From Gracilariopsis chorda (lineage: Eukaryota; Rhodophyta; Florideophyceae; Gracilariales; Gracilariaceae), in NCBI GenBank assembly GCA_003194525.1, contig NBIV01000249.1:1-64000 (forward strand): a stretch of DNA of 64,000 nt. The letters run 5' to 3'. The translations under genes and the position numbers were made by a program. Every line of letters starts with the position of its first letter. Position 1 is the first letter of the stretch. Of this stretch, positions 1 through 11,700 are shown piece by piece. The notes beneath the pieces were generated by a model. That model was given only the letters and a program-made list of their open reading frames with translations. It had not been told where the DNA came from and made no database searches.

Positions 1-2655
1 TCAGCATCCTCGTCCCAGTTTTCTGGCCCAGCCTCGACGGCACATTCCGGATCATCCGGGTCTATAGCCATGAAGCATGGGACTTTCATCATCCTCCGTT
101 GGGAGTGCTTCCCCACTTGTGGGTAACCGCGACAAAGCGTCGGCCTGGGTGTTCTGCGCGCCCTTTTTATAAATGACTTGAAAGTCATATTCCGCGAGGC
201 GGAGTCTCCAGCGCATGAGGCGTCCCGACGGGTCGGAGATATTCATCAACCACCTCAATGAGGAATGATCCGTGTACACGGTGAAGTGAATTCCCATAAG
301 GTAGGGGCGCAGAGTGGTCATCGCCCATACGACGGCGAGGCACTTTTTCTCCGATACGGAGTAGTTCCGCTCATGAACATTGAGCGAACGTGACCAATAA
401 CCAATTGGATGTCGTTCCCCCTGGGGGGTGGTTTGAAAAAAGAGCACACCCGACTTGGTAGTCGCTCGAGTCCGTATCTACGGAGTATGGAAACCCAAGT
501 TTTGGGAGATTTAGGATTGGTGCTTGATGTGACAGCCTCCTTTAAGGAGTTAAAAGCTTCCGATTGCTCGGGCGTAAATGTTCCCAGTTTTGGGGGGTTC
601 CCCTTTCGCAACAACGCGTTCAGGGCGCTGCCGTATCCGAAAAGTTCGGGATAAACCGTCGATAGACGTTGACCAGCCCCAGAAAGGAGCGCAGTTCCGT
701 TTGAGTACGGGGTTCTTTCGCCTCAACGAGGGATTTGACTCGAGCTTTCTCGATCGCTAACCGTCCAGGACGGATAATGTGACCCAGATACTTCACAGTA
801 TATGTGAAAAACTCGCATTTCCTCAACTTGAGGGTAATTCCCGCATCGCGGAGTACGGTCAGCACGTCTCGGACGTGAGTGAGATGGTCGTCCAATGAGT
901 TGGAGAAGATGATAATATCATCAAAGGTAGACCAGACAACTCCGCCACTTAAAGCGGTTGAGTAGAAATATCTACTGCACGCTGAAAGGTGGCGGGGGCT
1001 TTGGTTAACCCAAATGGCATCCGCTTGAAGCTGTACGTTCCTGCATGGCAGGTGAATGCGGTTTTTGTCGCGATCCTCCTGTCTGACAGGTACTTGCCAA
1101 TATCCCCAATTGGCATCAAGGGCCGTGAACACGGTGGCGTCTCCAAGGGAGTCAATGCACGCGTCCATACGAGGGATGGGGTACGTGTCCCTAACAGTCA
1201 CGGCGTTGAGCCGGCGGTAGTCGACACAGAACCTCCAGGTTCCGTCGGCCTTTAAAGCCAGTACAACTGGGGATGCCGAGGGTGATTGAGCGGGCTCAAT
1301 CACACCTGCGCGGAGCATCTTGTCCACCTGGGACTGCTCCTCTTCCCGAGCTTTCGGACCTGCCCTGTAAGGGGGTTGTGCAACCGGTCGCGCACCGGGG
1401 ATTAAATCGATCCGGTGTTCCGTTGCAATCAATCTCGCCAAGCGAGCCATCCCACATTGTGGTGAATTCCCGTAACATAGTACGGAGATTGTCGCGGTGC
1501 GACTCTGGCACGTGGCTGAAGTACAGCGCTTCAAGTGCTTTATCCGGATCAATCCGGTCATTGCTCGATGGAGCATTGTCCTGTGGAACAGGTGTGGTTC
1601 GCAATTCCTAGTTACTCGGTATGTTCGACGCTGAAGTAGCGGTTTCCTCCCCCTCCTTAGACTTGACGTCTTCGGACGGCGGGGCGAACTCCTCAGAAGA
1701 GGTGGTAGCTCCGAGTACATCGGCGGCTGTCATCTTCGTTGGCAGCATTCCCATAGGATGGGGGGGTTACACTCCCAATTACTTGGTGTTTGACCAGATA
1801 CTGGGGGTGTTTGCCAAGGTTGGCAACCAATATCCGGAAAGGAACATCCGGGGAAATGGAGACAATTCCATTAGCCAGCGCCAGCTGGGATTTCTCGTAC
1901 AACGAGGCGAGGGGTTGTATAACCCGAAGACCGTGTTGACGGGAATTTACCTGCACCCAGACTTGGGACTCAGCCGGTATAGAAACCGAGGCAGCGACGC
2001 GGAGCTTGGTGGACTCGCGGGACGCGGGCGGTGGTTCCTGCGCAGCAGGGAGCGGAACTTGTTTCCGAGAGGACCGCTTTAGCGGGCAGCGAACAATCGG
2101 AACCGACGATCCGTCGTCAAGTTCTACACGCCTGAGGCGGGGCCTGATTGCGTCGACAAATCTGTCGCAGTAATCACATCCCAGTATGACTGGTGCTGCC
2201 AATGAACGGCAAATGATGAAGTCCAACTTCACCACAGAGGTACCAAGTCTCACGAAGAGGTCCACTGTGCCCACCGTTTGTAACGGATTGTTGTTCGCAT
2301 CCGAAATGTCGGGGACCGCGTCAGAGCGGATACGCGACCGCACAAGCGGGGGTAACAATGATTCCACAACAAAGTTGGGGCCTGCACCTGTATCCAGGAC
2401 GGTGAGAAACCTCACCATAAACTGGAGGTCAAGGCCAAGGTCGGCATAGACCTTATAATTGCGCTTGGCCAAGACCAAGACTCTACCGGGAATCCGGGGA
2501 TTTTTACTCCGTATCCACGGGCGACGCAACACACCGAGGTGCGCAGAGTCTGCGTCAGCGGTGTCTTTCCTCGAGAGGACTTTCACCGGGGAGCGAGGCG
2601 AGGACGCCTCGGGTGCCAACAGCCTTGTTCTTGAGGACGCCTCTCCCAAAGGGGA
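1..2655 (-). pseudogene. pol of Ty3 copy 1 (partial and broken)
   Basis: Frame pieces match, in order, the protease (DTGAG, around 2390), reverse transcriptase (about 1300-700) and RNase H (about 450-150) of the pol at 39,053-44,635. Frame changes occur near 1740, 1430, 950-1000 and 440. At the RT active site (about 905-935) this copy keeps a Tyr-Leu pair ahead of the two Asp codons but has one extra base there. Integrase and chromodomain would lie beyond base 1. Confidence 0.9.
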
Positions 2656-2666
2656 GACTCCCTCAG

Positions 2667-4843
2667 TTAGTTTTCCGCCTTCGGCGGTGGGTTGGTTTCC
2701 TCGACAACGAGTGCTTCATCCCATTGACGGGGGTTTCTATCCGCATAAGCGGGGGTTGCAACGGATGGTTGCGTGATCTCCCGAGTCAGGGTGTCTGAAG
2801 CTTGCCGCGCACGCGGGATCTGAGGTAGGGCATGGGAAAAGTCCGTTTTAGCACGGAGGTAGGAAGCCGTCGGGACGGAACGTTTCTCCTCTGGGGTGAG
2901 GGCCTCATAATTTGCCACTACCTTGGCCATATCCTTCAGTGAGCAGATACACTGAGGCGAGGTATGGCCATGGGCATGACAAAGGTGGCAAATGAGAGCC
3001 AACACCGCGACACGCGGATTATTATTCCGAGTATCGGAGAAGCGAACCGCAGGGCGGGTGTCAGTCCATCCAGGCCGTTGGTAACGGGATTGCCCGTTTG
3101 AAAACGGGAGTCGTTGGGGTTGAACCCGACTGTTACCACCGTACAAAAACGGGGTCTTCCGTTCCCGTATCACGGGTCATCTCCGTCGTTGACGGCAAAT
3201 TACTGGTGGGTATCGACACATCATCCTCCTGCACTAGATGCACGGTATCAAATCCCTGTCCAGGGTTCCCATCCGCGGTGAGCGGGAGAGAGGAAGCTTC
3301 GCTTTCCAGCAACAACGCCTTGGCGGATCTAGACCGATTGTTCGGAGTTCTTGCACGAAGTGCATCCCCTTCCGCTCGGGCGTGTTGGACCAGCTCGAGG
3401 TAGGTGATCCTCCGCCTGTACTCCCGATAACGGGTAACTAAACTCCGGATTGCCGGGTCAAGACCATCAAATGAACATGGTACTGCGCTCCCCAGCGGGG
3501 TATACGTTACCACATCTGTGGAAAGCCTTGTTAAGGCGCACCGAGTAATCGGTCTCGGTCTCTCCAGCGCGCTGGCGTGTATCTCGCAAAGCGAGGATAG
3601 CCTGCTGAATAGCGGTGTTGGTGGCGTAGGAGCGCAGAAGATACTGCACAGCCTCCGGCCAGCAAGTAACTCCTCCCTCGGAGGCGCGAGAAGATCCTCT
3701 GACAGAGGTGTATTGGTCCTCCGCCACTCCCCGTAAGAAATACGGTAAAGCCAAATAGGCTTGTCCCTCATTCATACCGAGGATATTGGCCTTCGCTACA
3801 AAGCGGGATAGGAAATCCAGTACTAGGACTGGGTCCTCTCCAGTAAAATACTCGTTGCGGAGCGAGAGTTGCATTCGCTTAATTCATTCTCGCACCTTTC
3901 CCGTACCACGGGGCGTGCGTCCAAGTGACGAGTCTTCGAGCCGGTAGTACCGGTATGATAAAAGCTTCCGGTAATCCGGGTTTGTCGGTTTCAATTCCCG
4001 GAGACCGGGGTGTCTTCTCCCCTTCTGGCGGGTTCGGACCACACCTTCAGTGGCCGATGACCGCTTCGAGCGGGAGGAGTAGCCTCGCTTCTCGTTCTCC
4101 GAGTCGGAGTCCGAGGAGCTCGAGCTAACCGAATGCTTTCGGGATGAGTCCGACGATGTCGAAGAATCGGAGTCCGAATATTTTCGGTGGTGTTTCCGTC
4201 GATGACGGCGTTTCTTCTTCCCAGCAAGCTGGTCGTTGTGCGATGCCTCGTTTACCGGATCACCCGGGGATGGTTTGTCTATGAGGACGAACTGCTCCAG
4301 CGTCTCCAGGCGGGCACCAATCCGATCAAATCGGGCTTCAACTCCTTCGATGAAGGCGGCGGGTTGTCCCAAACTCTCCAACACGGAGTTGACGTCAGAC
4401 CGTAAAATACGGAGTTCCTCGGCGACCTCCTTTACGGAGGTTGCCGAGACCACCTCTTGGAAGGATTTTAGTTCCCCTACAAGGGTGTCATGGGCGGTCC
4501 ACAGAGCGTGGACCTGGGATTCCAGGGAAGTCCCCTGGGGGGTGTTATCGCTCGTTCCACTGGGGCTTGAAGCCGCGACAGCGGGAGCAGGCCGGGGTGC
4601 CTTAGGCACTGCGGCAACAGCCGGAGTCGATGCTGCATTCCCCTGCGGGAGTGATAACGAGGGCAAAAGGAGGTTCCGGGGTTCCCGGTCGGGGGTATCA
4701 TTCTTCGATGAAGTGGCGCCAGCACGGCTGGAACTTGTCCGTAAAGGGATACCGGGTACGAAACGAACTTCAGATGTGTCCGCGTTGTCGCGGGAGCGAC
4801 TACGCGTAACCACTGGCTCCGCGTCGGAGGGATTTCTCGACAT
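2667..4843 (-). pseudogene. gag of Ty3 copy 1 (broken)
   Basis: Starts at an ATG at 4843 and gives a Pro/Ser/Arg-rich, then coiled, then Ser/Asp-rich capsid precursor parallel to the gag at 36,883-39,056. This copy keeps the C base whose loss shifts the frame of the other copy. It has its own lesions: a TGA stop at 3884-3886 where the other copy reads TGC, an extra base near 3470, and an extra T near 3155. A CCHC zinc knuckle (CHLCHAHGHTSPQC) is readable near 2950-2990. At the gag end the slippery heptamer is changed (GGAAAAC against GGGAAAC). Non-functional as it stands. Confidence 0.9.
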
Positions 4844-4948
4844 GAGAAAATACCGTTACGACGGGAAACGATCACGGAACTTCCGGTGAATGAAAACAAA
4901 CCTCGTAAGAGGGAAAACAAAAACCGATTCTAGGTCGGGAGACCACTT

Positions 4949-5773
4949 TGTGGTGCAATGCCCCAAAGGGGAAAAACACCGAAAGACGTTCGGGATCTTC
5001 CTCTCACGAGGTGAACCCAGTTGGGTAGAGCCCTCCCAGAGGTGTCACGGCGAAGCCGGTTTGTAAGACCAGGGACACCTGTCGCGACTCGCGCAGGGAG
5101 GTGAAGGCGAAGAATCGGTATCCGCGTGAGCGGGGTGTGATCCTCAGTATAGGTATGTTTCCACATAAGTGGGGGTGTGTGAGTGGATGCGCACACGAGG
5201 GCCGCGGATAGCGGGAGGTGCTACCCTAAAAAGGGGAAAAAGGAAGGGCGAAGAGGAGAAAAAGAGGGCGAAGTGAGTCGCGAGAGCTACGAACGGATAC
5301 GGCGATGCCGGTAACAATATCCCTATACAGGGCGAAACACCAATGCAATTGGAACAATTATACTCCCAGTGATGGGTCCCTTTAGATGTGCAAGGGGGTT
5401 AGATGTCCCGTGGTTTACCGCGTTTCCCTCCAAGGAGGAGTAGAGCACGCGCGCAAGCAGCAACAACTAGAGCCAATTCCCCAGGTTGGGGTCCCTTGTT
5501 GGGGAAGGTTTACTGGTGCGACGGCAGTGCGCCGTCGCACTAAGTACTAGCTTCCCAGAAATGGGTGTGAAAATAATAAATAATACTAGCTAAAATACTC
5601 CACATTTCGTGGCAAAATCCACTACTGTGGCCAACCGCCAATTGACCCAAAACCGTGTCCCACGTGTCCATATCCACCATATTGGGGCGTAATTCATATA
5701 CACACTACACAACCGATAATATCGGGAAAGCGTTCAAGTACCAAGAATCCCTCCCTGAGGGCGTTGCACTACA
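4949..5773 (-). repeat. 5' LTR of Ty3 copy 1
   Basis: 825 bp, same length as the 5' LTR of the complete element and nearly the same sequence. Read on the minus strand it begins TGTAGTGCAACG (the other copies begin TGAAGTGCAACG) and ends CACCACA. It shares the 10-bp-arm hairpin GTGCGACGGC/GCCGTCGCAC and the many short palindromes of the family. Confidence 0.92.
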
Positions 5774-6106
5774 TCATCGGAAGGCACCGTTCACCGGGTA
5801 CCTTCTAAACCGCCCCATCGCGTGGCACCCCGTTATCTGGTTTTACCGTCTTTCTGACTCCGGTTCACCTTTCATTATCCGCCTCTGTGTTCAATCAGAA
5901 ATATCTACGGAGTTACGACCTTATTACATCTATACAGAGGGCTTTGTCACTGGGTCTGCCTCCACAGGGAGCAAGGCCCCGGACACCTTGAGTGTGATTC
6001 TCAACTTTCGGGTTTTGCACTACAATTGGCACGTGCAGCGGGCCATTTGTATGGTGCCTACTGGTCCAAGAAAAGGGGAGTCTGGTTACTGGCGAAAATA
6101 CAGTTA
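5774..6106 (+). pseudogene. coding fragment abutting the LTR, possibly accessory-gene N-part
   Basis: An open stretch of about 110 codons runs from the LTR edge to a TAA at 6104-6106, with no start of its own, so the reading frame looks interrupted at the LTR. Its C-terminal half (EGFVT, GS, DTL, W...AI) resembles by eye the EGLVT/GSDTL/W..RIAI region of the antisense accessory protein of the complete Ty3 element. That would fit a leftover of the older element on the right, into which copy 1 inserted. The match is short and it may instead be unrelated host sequence. Confidence 0.35.
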
Positions 6107-6999
6107 ATCAGATGGGAAGAAGTGACCAGTGCAGATGTGTATGAGAAAAGACCTATCCATTAGTTGCAGAAAAAAACCCCGATTGTTGGAAGTGCATCTC
6201 AAAACCTTCGGAACCTCGCCCTTTGATGGGTGATGCTCTGCGGCAAAAATTTCTGTTTCAGCCTTAGTGTGGAGCGTAACTGCCACGGAGAATTTAGACA
6301 GTACGTACGAAAATGTGTTTCAGAATGGTCCAAAAAGCCTTCAACGGTGTACAATGTGTAGGAATCTGAGAACGGTAAAAGAAACCAGAAGAAAGAGAGT
6401 CACGGGACGTGCACTCACCGCCAAACGTCCCGGCAGTGGCGCAAAAAGGAGACGAAGACTAATCAGAAACGATACAAACCAAAACACAAAACACCTTGGT
6501 CCCATACAACTGCGGCGAGGAACGACGAACTGATCGACCCCTATGTGGAGGATGCAATCCTCCCCGGTAGAATTCCATGCAAAATGGTGCGATTTCTCGA
6601 TTATCAGGCACGCAGGGCCATCAAGCTAAAGCTACTGTACCACGGACGCGCGGAAACCTCATTATCAGGCCCGAGCATGGATAATGACACTCGCTTACGA
6701 GCGCGTGGGGTGAAATTCCAACGAACCTTTCGTGTCAACTTCGTAAGGGTTTACGTTCTTGCATTTCGGAAATAACAGAGAAGTATTCTATGGAAGTGGT
6801 TTTCTGAGTTCTCTAAAGAGAAGTTTCGTCGACACAGCCTTCCGCTCAAACCGAATATGCTCATCTGAAGTCATTTCATCATCATAGCAGAGAGCGGATA
6901 CCTTCAGCGGTCCAACAAGCATTATCGTTTTGACCAAAGGGTGCGAATCAAATAACGAGCGAGAGCTCGACATGGGTACTTGGTTCGCAATCCATGTAT
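6107..6999. other. no gene recognised
   Basis: About 0.9 kb without a supportable gene. Short open frames on both strands resemble nothing I recognise. Probably decayed transposon sequence, since both flanks are Ty3-derived. Confidence 0.5.
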
Positions 7000-7560
7000 G
7001 GAGATAGAAGTAATGGGCAACGCTAAGAGCGGAAACACCACGAAGACGTTCCGGATTTTCCTCTGTAAAGGCCGCCTGGCTAACAGAGCACCCTCAGGAA
7101 AGGCATGACGAAGTTGGGTTGTAAGCCCAAGGTCAGTCCGTCTAGACAAGCGAAGAGGGCTGAAGTAGTTTGGAATATCTACGCGAAAGCGGTAGAAGTA
7201 CATATCAGAGATCGGATGAAAACTCAAAGTGAGGAATAAAGGCTCGAGAAAGAGAGGAAGAGAGAATGAAAGAGAGGGGCGTAGACAAAGAATTTGTCAC
7301 GAGACAATGGGCAGTGCGAACGAGCAAAGGAAACCCAATACTGGGGTAAAATTAGGACAATAGTTGGGGACAAATAAACACACACGATGTGGTAATACTC
7401 GAAGTGACGCAAGGGCGTATGAACTTACGTAGCTACGGGCGATAACGCAAAATGCGCTGAAGACGCGCCGAAGGCGATTGGTTCAGAGCCAGAAATCTCT
7501 TGGTGGACCCATGGGGGCCTTAATGGGGGAGTAGTGCTCAACCTTTTTGGTATTTTAGCA
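7000..7560 (-). repeat. diverged LTR (3' LTR of the old element)
   Basis: Matches the U5 half of the copy 1 LTR in the same orientation with many changes: the GACGTTC-GGAT-TTCCTCT stretch at about 7041-7062, the AGTTGGGTTG-TAAG stretch near 7105, and the AATACTGGGG and GGGACAAA palindrome-like stretches near 7340-7370. Ends cannot be fixed by eye. Confidence 0.6.
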
Positions 7561-7749
7561 TGCGGCCCATGACAGGAGGGCGTGCGGCCAAAAACTATCT
7601 ACTGAATATCTGTAGTACTTTCTAAGACAAATAAATGAATCTTAACATTGGTCTTGTCCTGTACAATCGTGCCATTGGTGTAGTTGCACCTTGCATCGAG
7701 TTCAACCCTTCTTCCGTTATTTCCATGTTTTTGACCTGCATTTCATCCG

Positions 7750-8706
7750 GTGTACAACCGTTCACAACCAAGCAATAGCTGCAATACATCTCATATAACA
7801 TTCCCACCTCCAGTGGGGAAGGAATTAAAAAATCTTCCAAATCCCCACCAAAAGTTTCAATTAATGAACGACTCGGTTATATGGCAAGCCCGAGCAGGTG
7901 TATCTGGTGCAAATAAGTTTGAGGGCCCTGGTGGGTACTTTGCTGATCTTCCCCCTTTCGTAGACTACATGGGGTCTGGCCTCTTGGATAATATCAGCTC
8001 AGGATACTGGTGCCCAGTAGCAGCCAAGTGGGCGCCCCGCGTAGCGGTTCATCTCCTACGTCATGCCTACGATCATTTACGAATCTAGTAAATTCTGCAT
8101 CTGCTAAGGAAACGTATGTGGTGTCTCGAGCTATACCCAGCGGTGTTCTCCGAAGCCAACTTGGCTGAGGTGATCTTCATCTTGGATATCATTGACAATG
8201 TATGCTATGACTAGGTGCCCATAGAGAATCAATCCAAAGGGGAAAGTTCTGGCACTGGCTATGACCAGTCTCCTGGACGCAACAATCTGAACTCCAGTAA
8301 CTGGGAGTGGTACAATTCCTATGAGATTGCTCCAATCAACTGACATTATGCTCTATCTCGGAATGAACATTCCATGTACGGTGCTCATTGGTCACCATAC
8401 TGGGGTTTTATATGCCAGAGATTACTAGTACGAGCGTCCAATCGATCTGGAGGATCCAAACCTGGATGACGAGGCTAATCCCCTAGGTAGGGCACTCAAC
8501 ACGGGGACCATTCCCCCGAATTTGGCTCATGCTGGTGCCTCAGGTTCGAAATCCGAGGCCTTAGTGGGGTGGAATATGGGAGCTCCGCAGAATAGCGTGC
8601 TAACGGCGCAAACAATAAGCGCACGCCAAGGCCTTCTAGGAGCAGGAATCCCAATTCCTGCGGGTATGGCCGATATGAACCGGATGCTAGCGCTCGCGGC
8701 ACATTA
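7750..8706 (+). pseudogene. remnant of the antisense accessory gene of the Ty3 family
   Basis: On the plus strand, opposite to the element's pol, the frame at about 7935-8088 matches the core of the 595-aa antisense protein of the complete element: LPP, then Y-G-LL, SG-W, W-R-A, and EAYDQYR versus HAYDHLR. A TAG ends the first piece at 8088. Further matching pieces follow at about 8240-8330 (G-GRN...W-W/F...EI) and 8460-8706, ending in TAA. Position and orientation are the same in both elements: C-terminal end toward pol, N-terminal end toward the 3' LTR. About 650 bp of N-terminal coding sequence is absent or unrecognisable. Confidence 0.7.
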
Positions 8707-8729
8707 ACAGCAATCCGAAAACAACACCT

Positions 8730-11700
8730 TTGAGCCATGTACCTCCTTGGGCTTTTCGTAATCTCGACGGATGGCGGCCACCAAGGCTCGGTAGGCATAT
8801 TATAGTAGCCCTTGACCAAACTAAACCTGGGTTATTTTTTCTTTTCTTAGTTTTCTTGTTATTCTCAATCATCTTGGAGATTCCATTAACTCTTCCGTTG
8901 TTCAATTCATGGGTCCTTTCTAAGGTCGATTTCTGCTTATTTATAAAATCGGTGGAGTACGAGCTCTCCTGTTCTCGGTAAGAACCGAGACTCTGTGATC
9001 AGTTCCCTTCCTCTTGTGTCCTGGATAATGTCCCCCAGCATACTTTTTCGAGTTTTACAAACCTCAGTACGAGGTCACGTCTAAACGTATCCGTCGTCGG
9101 ACTACCAAACCTAGGCATCATCAAATTTTTGGAAGTAGAGCTATCCGAGTCCTTCAGTGATATGAAAGAATCTTAGACCTCGGAAGCTGAGAAACAGGCT
9201 TTACTGAGTCCTGTTCAGGAGGATATACGCACCTTTGGATCTGGTACCATATCTCTTCTGACGGTGCGTAGACACGACGCACGATGCGGTGTATCACGAA
9301 CTCCTGAGAGTACACTTCGGGATCCTAAGTTTCTTCGACCAATTTTGCCAGCAAGTATCACTTGAAAGGGTCTAAATAATAAATGAACACGCCTTTGCGG
9401 TGTTACAGATTCCAATTCTTGAGAATCATCGCACTTCGGGGTTAACAATATCTGTCTTGATGACAAACGCACTATACCCGAAAGCCACTTTGGGATTCTC
9501 TCAAAGTAGGTGTTTCTGAAAGCGTAAGTCTCTCCGGTTAGAGCAGGTGTCAAGACGGCTTCGACGGCTTAGAAACCATGACAAGATAACTTCCAGTCTA
9601 CCAAAGAGGTTAATTCGGCCGTTGGCTCTAAACATCTCGAAGGGGAAGCTCGTAACTGATCTCCTCTTGCCAGGTATGGGTCCGCCCAAACAAAGAGAAT
9701 TCTCTAATTAAATTGGGTTGAAGAAAGCGCTTGAGTGCCATAGATTCTGGCACACGGCTCCAGCGGTATGATAGTTCCCAGTGCGGGCCACCGCGCGTGG
9801 GACACGCGTAACTGCGGTCCTTGTGCCATTTTGAGTACTTAAAACCAGTTTCCAGTTGATACCTCACATCTGAAGGGAAACAGTAAGGCAGCTATGGACT
9901 TTAGTGGTCGACGTGACGCGGTTTTGCACTTTTCTCTCCAAGTAGGGTCTAAACAATTTGTTCTTCTCCTCCAAGAGTTCCCCAAGTGCCTCCTTCGGCG
10001 TTCTTCTAATCCCAACACCAAAGGGTGGTCCATATCTGGTCAGCATCCTCACATATTTCCCTCGTGTGTGCTTCCGCTACTACTGGGAGTTCTAGGTTGG
10101 CGGAAACCGGCTTCTTTTCTGCAAAGCTTTGTGCTCCACTGCGGTGGGTGTCCTGAACGTCAGGTGCATTCCCGGGTACGGGACGGTCATTTTTAAACGT
10201 TCCTTCCCTAACAGTGGTAAGATCCTTATTACTGACGGTATCTCCAATTGGAGCCGGGGTAGCCGTCTCACGGTTGTGAACAGTTCCAGCAGCGAGGCGA
10301 CCGGCCGACGCCAGAGCAACCAAAGTAGTATTTCTCGTTCTTAGCTGGAGTTCTAAGGGCTTGTATAACCTCCAGTCTGCGCGTAACCCAATTTGTTTGA
10401 ATCGGCTGAACCCTTTAGGGAATAGGCCCAGTGTGCTGAGTCGCCAAAGGTACCAGTAACTCAGTTAATCCACGATACGGGTATAGGGGAAGCACGGAGC
10501 GGGGTTCAGAATTATTTGCATCCTGTTGTTCGTCCCATGCAATGTTCTTGGGAGGGTCGTAGGTGAAGTAACCACTTCCAAGGTTGGATTGGGCGCTTGA
10601 GCAAGGTGATTGAATGAGATCTGCTCGTGGCGCTTGTCAATATCCAATACCACGGTATTTGTGGAAACTGAAACTATACGATAGGGCCCATCCCCAATCA
10701 GGTAAAGCCTATGATGACGTTCCTTTTCTGGGTTCTTATACGCCTTCCGTAGGGAAAAGAACTCGTTCGGCGGCAATTGTGGTACGAGCTGGCACACTTT
10801 GCTGTCGAAGTTCCGCTTGTAAGCGCGTTGTGCTTTCTACATAGTCTTCCGAGATAACAGAAGCATTTTGGCTAGCCAAACCGTCCAGGATTACCGGTAA
10901 AGTCCCAGAGATGGGTACTTGGACAGCGTCGGTTGAGGTTCAATTGCAACCGTCACTGGTATCCTTGACATCACCAAATCGATTGGGCACAAAGATGCTA
11001 CCCGACATATTTGGGTGTTATATTCATACGTTATGGCGTTTATAGATAAGTAGAATTTCTTGGGAGTGATCTCCAACATAAGATCTCAATGCGCTGAGCA
11101 TTTTGCAGTTCACAGCTTCTGCCTGGCCATTTACCTGACGGTGATACGTAGTGACAAACATATTCTGATATCTACACTCGACAAACGTCCTGAAAGAACT
11201 TCGATGCGATTTTGGGTTCCTTCCCAGAGAGTAACCGTAACGGTGGTCCATAAACGATTACCCAGTGGGTTACGAACGCTTGCGCAACCGCATTGGCGGT
11301 GATCTGCTTTTGTGGTATGGTCATTACAAACTTAGAAAACTTATAAGTTATCACAAATAAGTACACCGGTTTCCATAAGCTGTTTAAACAAATTCACCCA
11401 AGATACCAATAACAACGAACTCGAGAGGGGCCCGTGCCAGGACCAATTATAACTTCTTATAGTACCTCCAGAGTGTTATGTCGTTCTGGGCACAGTTTCC
11501 GCATGACTTTTGAACTGCGTAGCAGTAAAATGCCTTGGGGGACCAACAAAGTCTCTCCTCAACGTGAGATAGAATGTCCTTCGCCCATGGTGGGCTCCAA
11601 CCTTAGCATAACGAGAAAAGTGAAAAATCTCTGTTGTAATGCATGATGAACCAGAATTTGTGGCCGATATTCAACTAATCCGACTAGGTAGCCTTGATCG

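Larger units (their letters stand above)
1..5773 (-). mobile_element. Ty3/gypsy chromovirus, copy 1, cut by window start
   Basis: A minus-strand LTR retrotransposon closely matching the complete element at 35,953-47,498. Going leftwards it holds the 5' LTR (4949-5773), a primer-binding site (plus-strand CCA at 4943-4945), gag (2667-4843) and pol from protease to RNase H (about 2650 to 1). The rest of pol, the antisense accessory gene and the 3' LTR lie outside the window, so the target duplication cannot be tested. Gag and pol carry several frameshifts and a stop, so this copy is defective. It abuts an older relative on its right. Confidence 0.93.

Noticed and set aside
8543-8556. tRNA-like GGTTCGAAATCC box
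   Set aside because: No matching A-box or cloverleaf, and it lies within the accessory-gene remnant.
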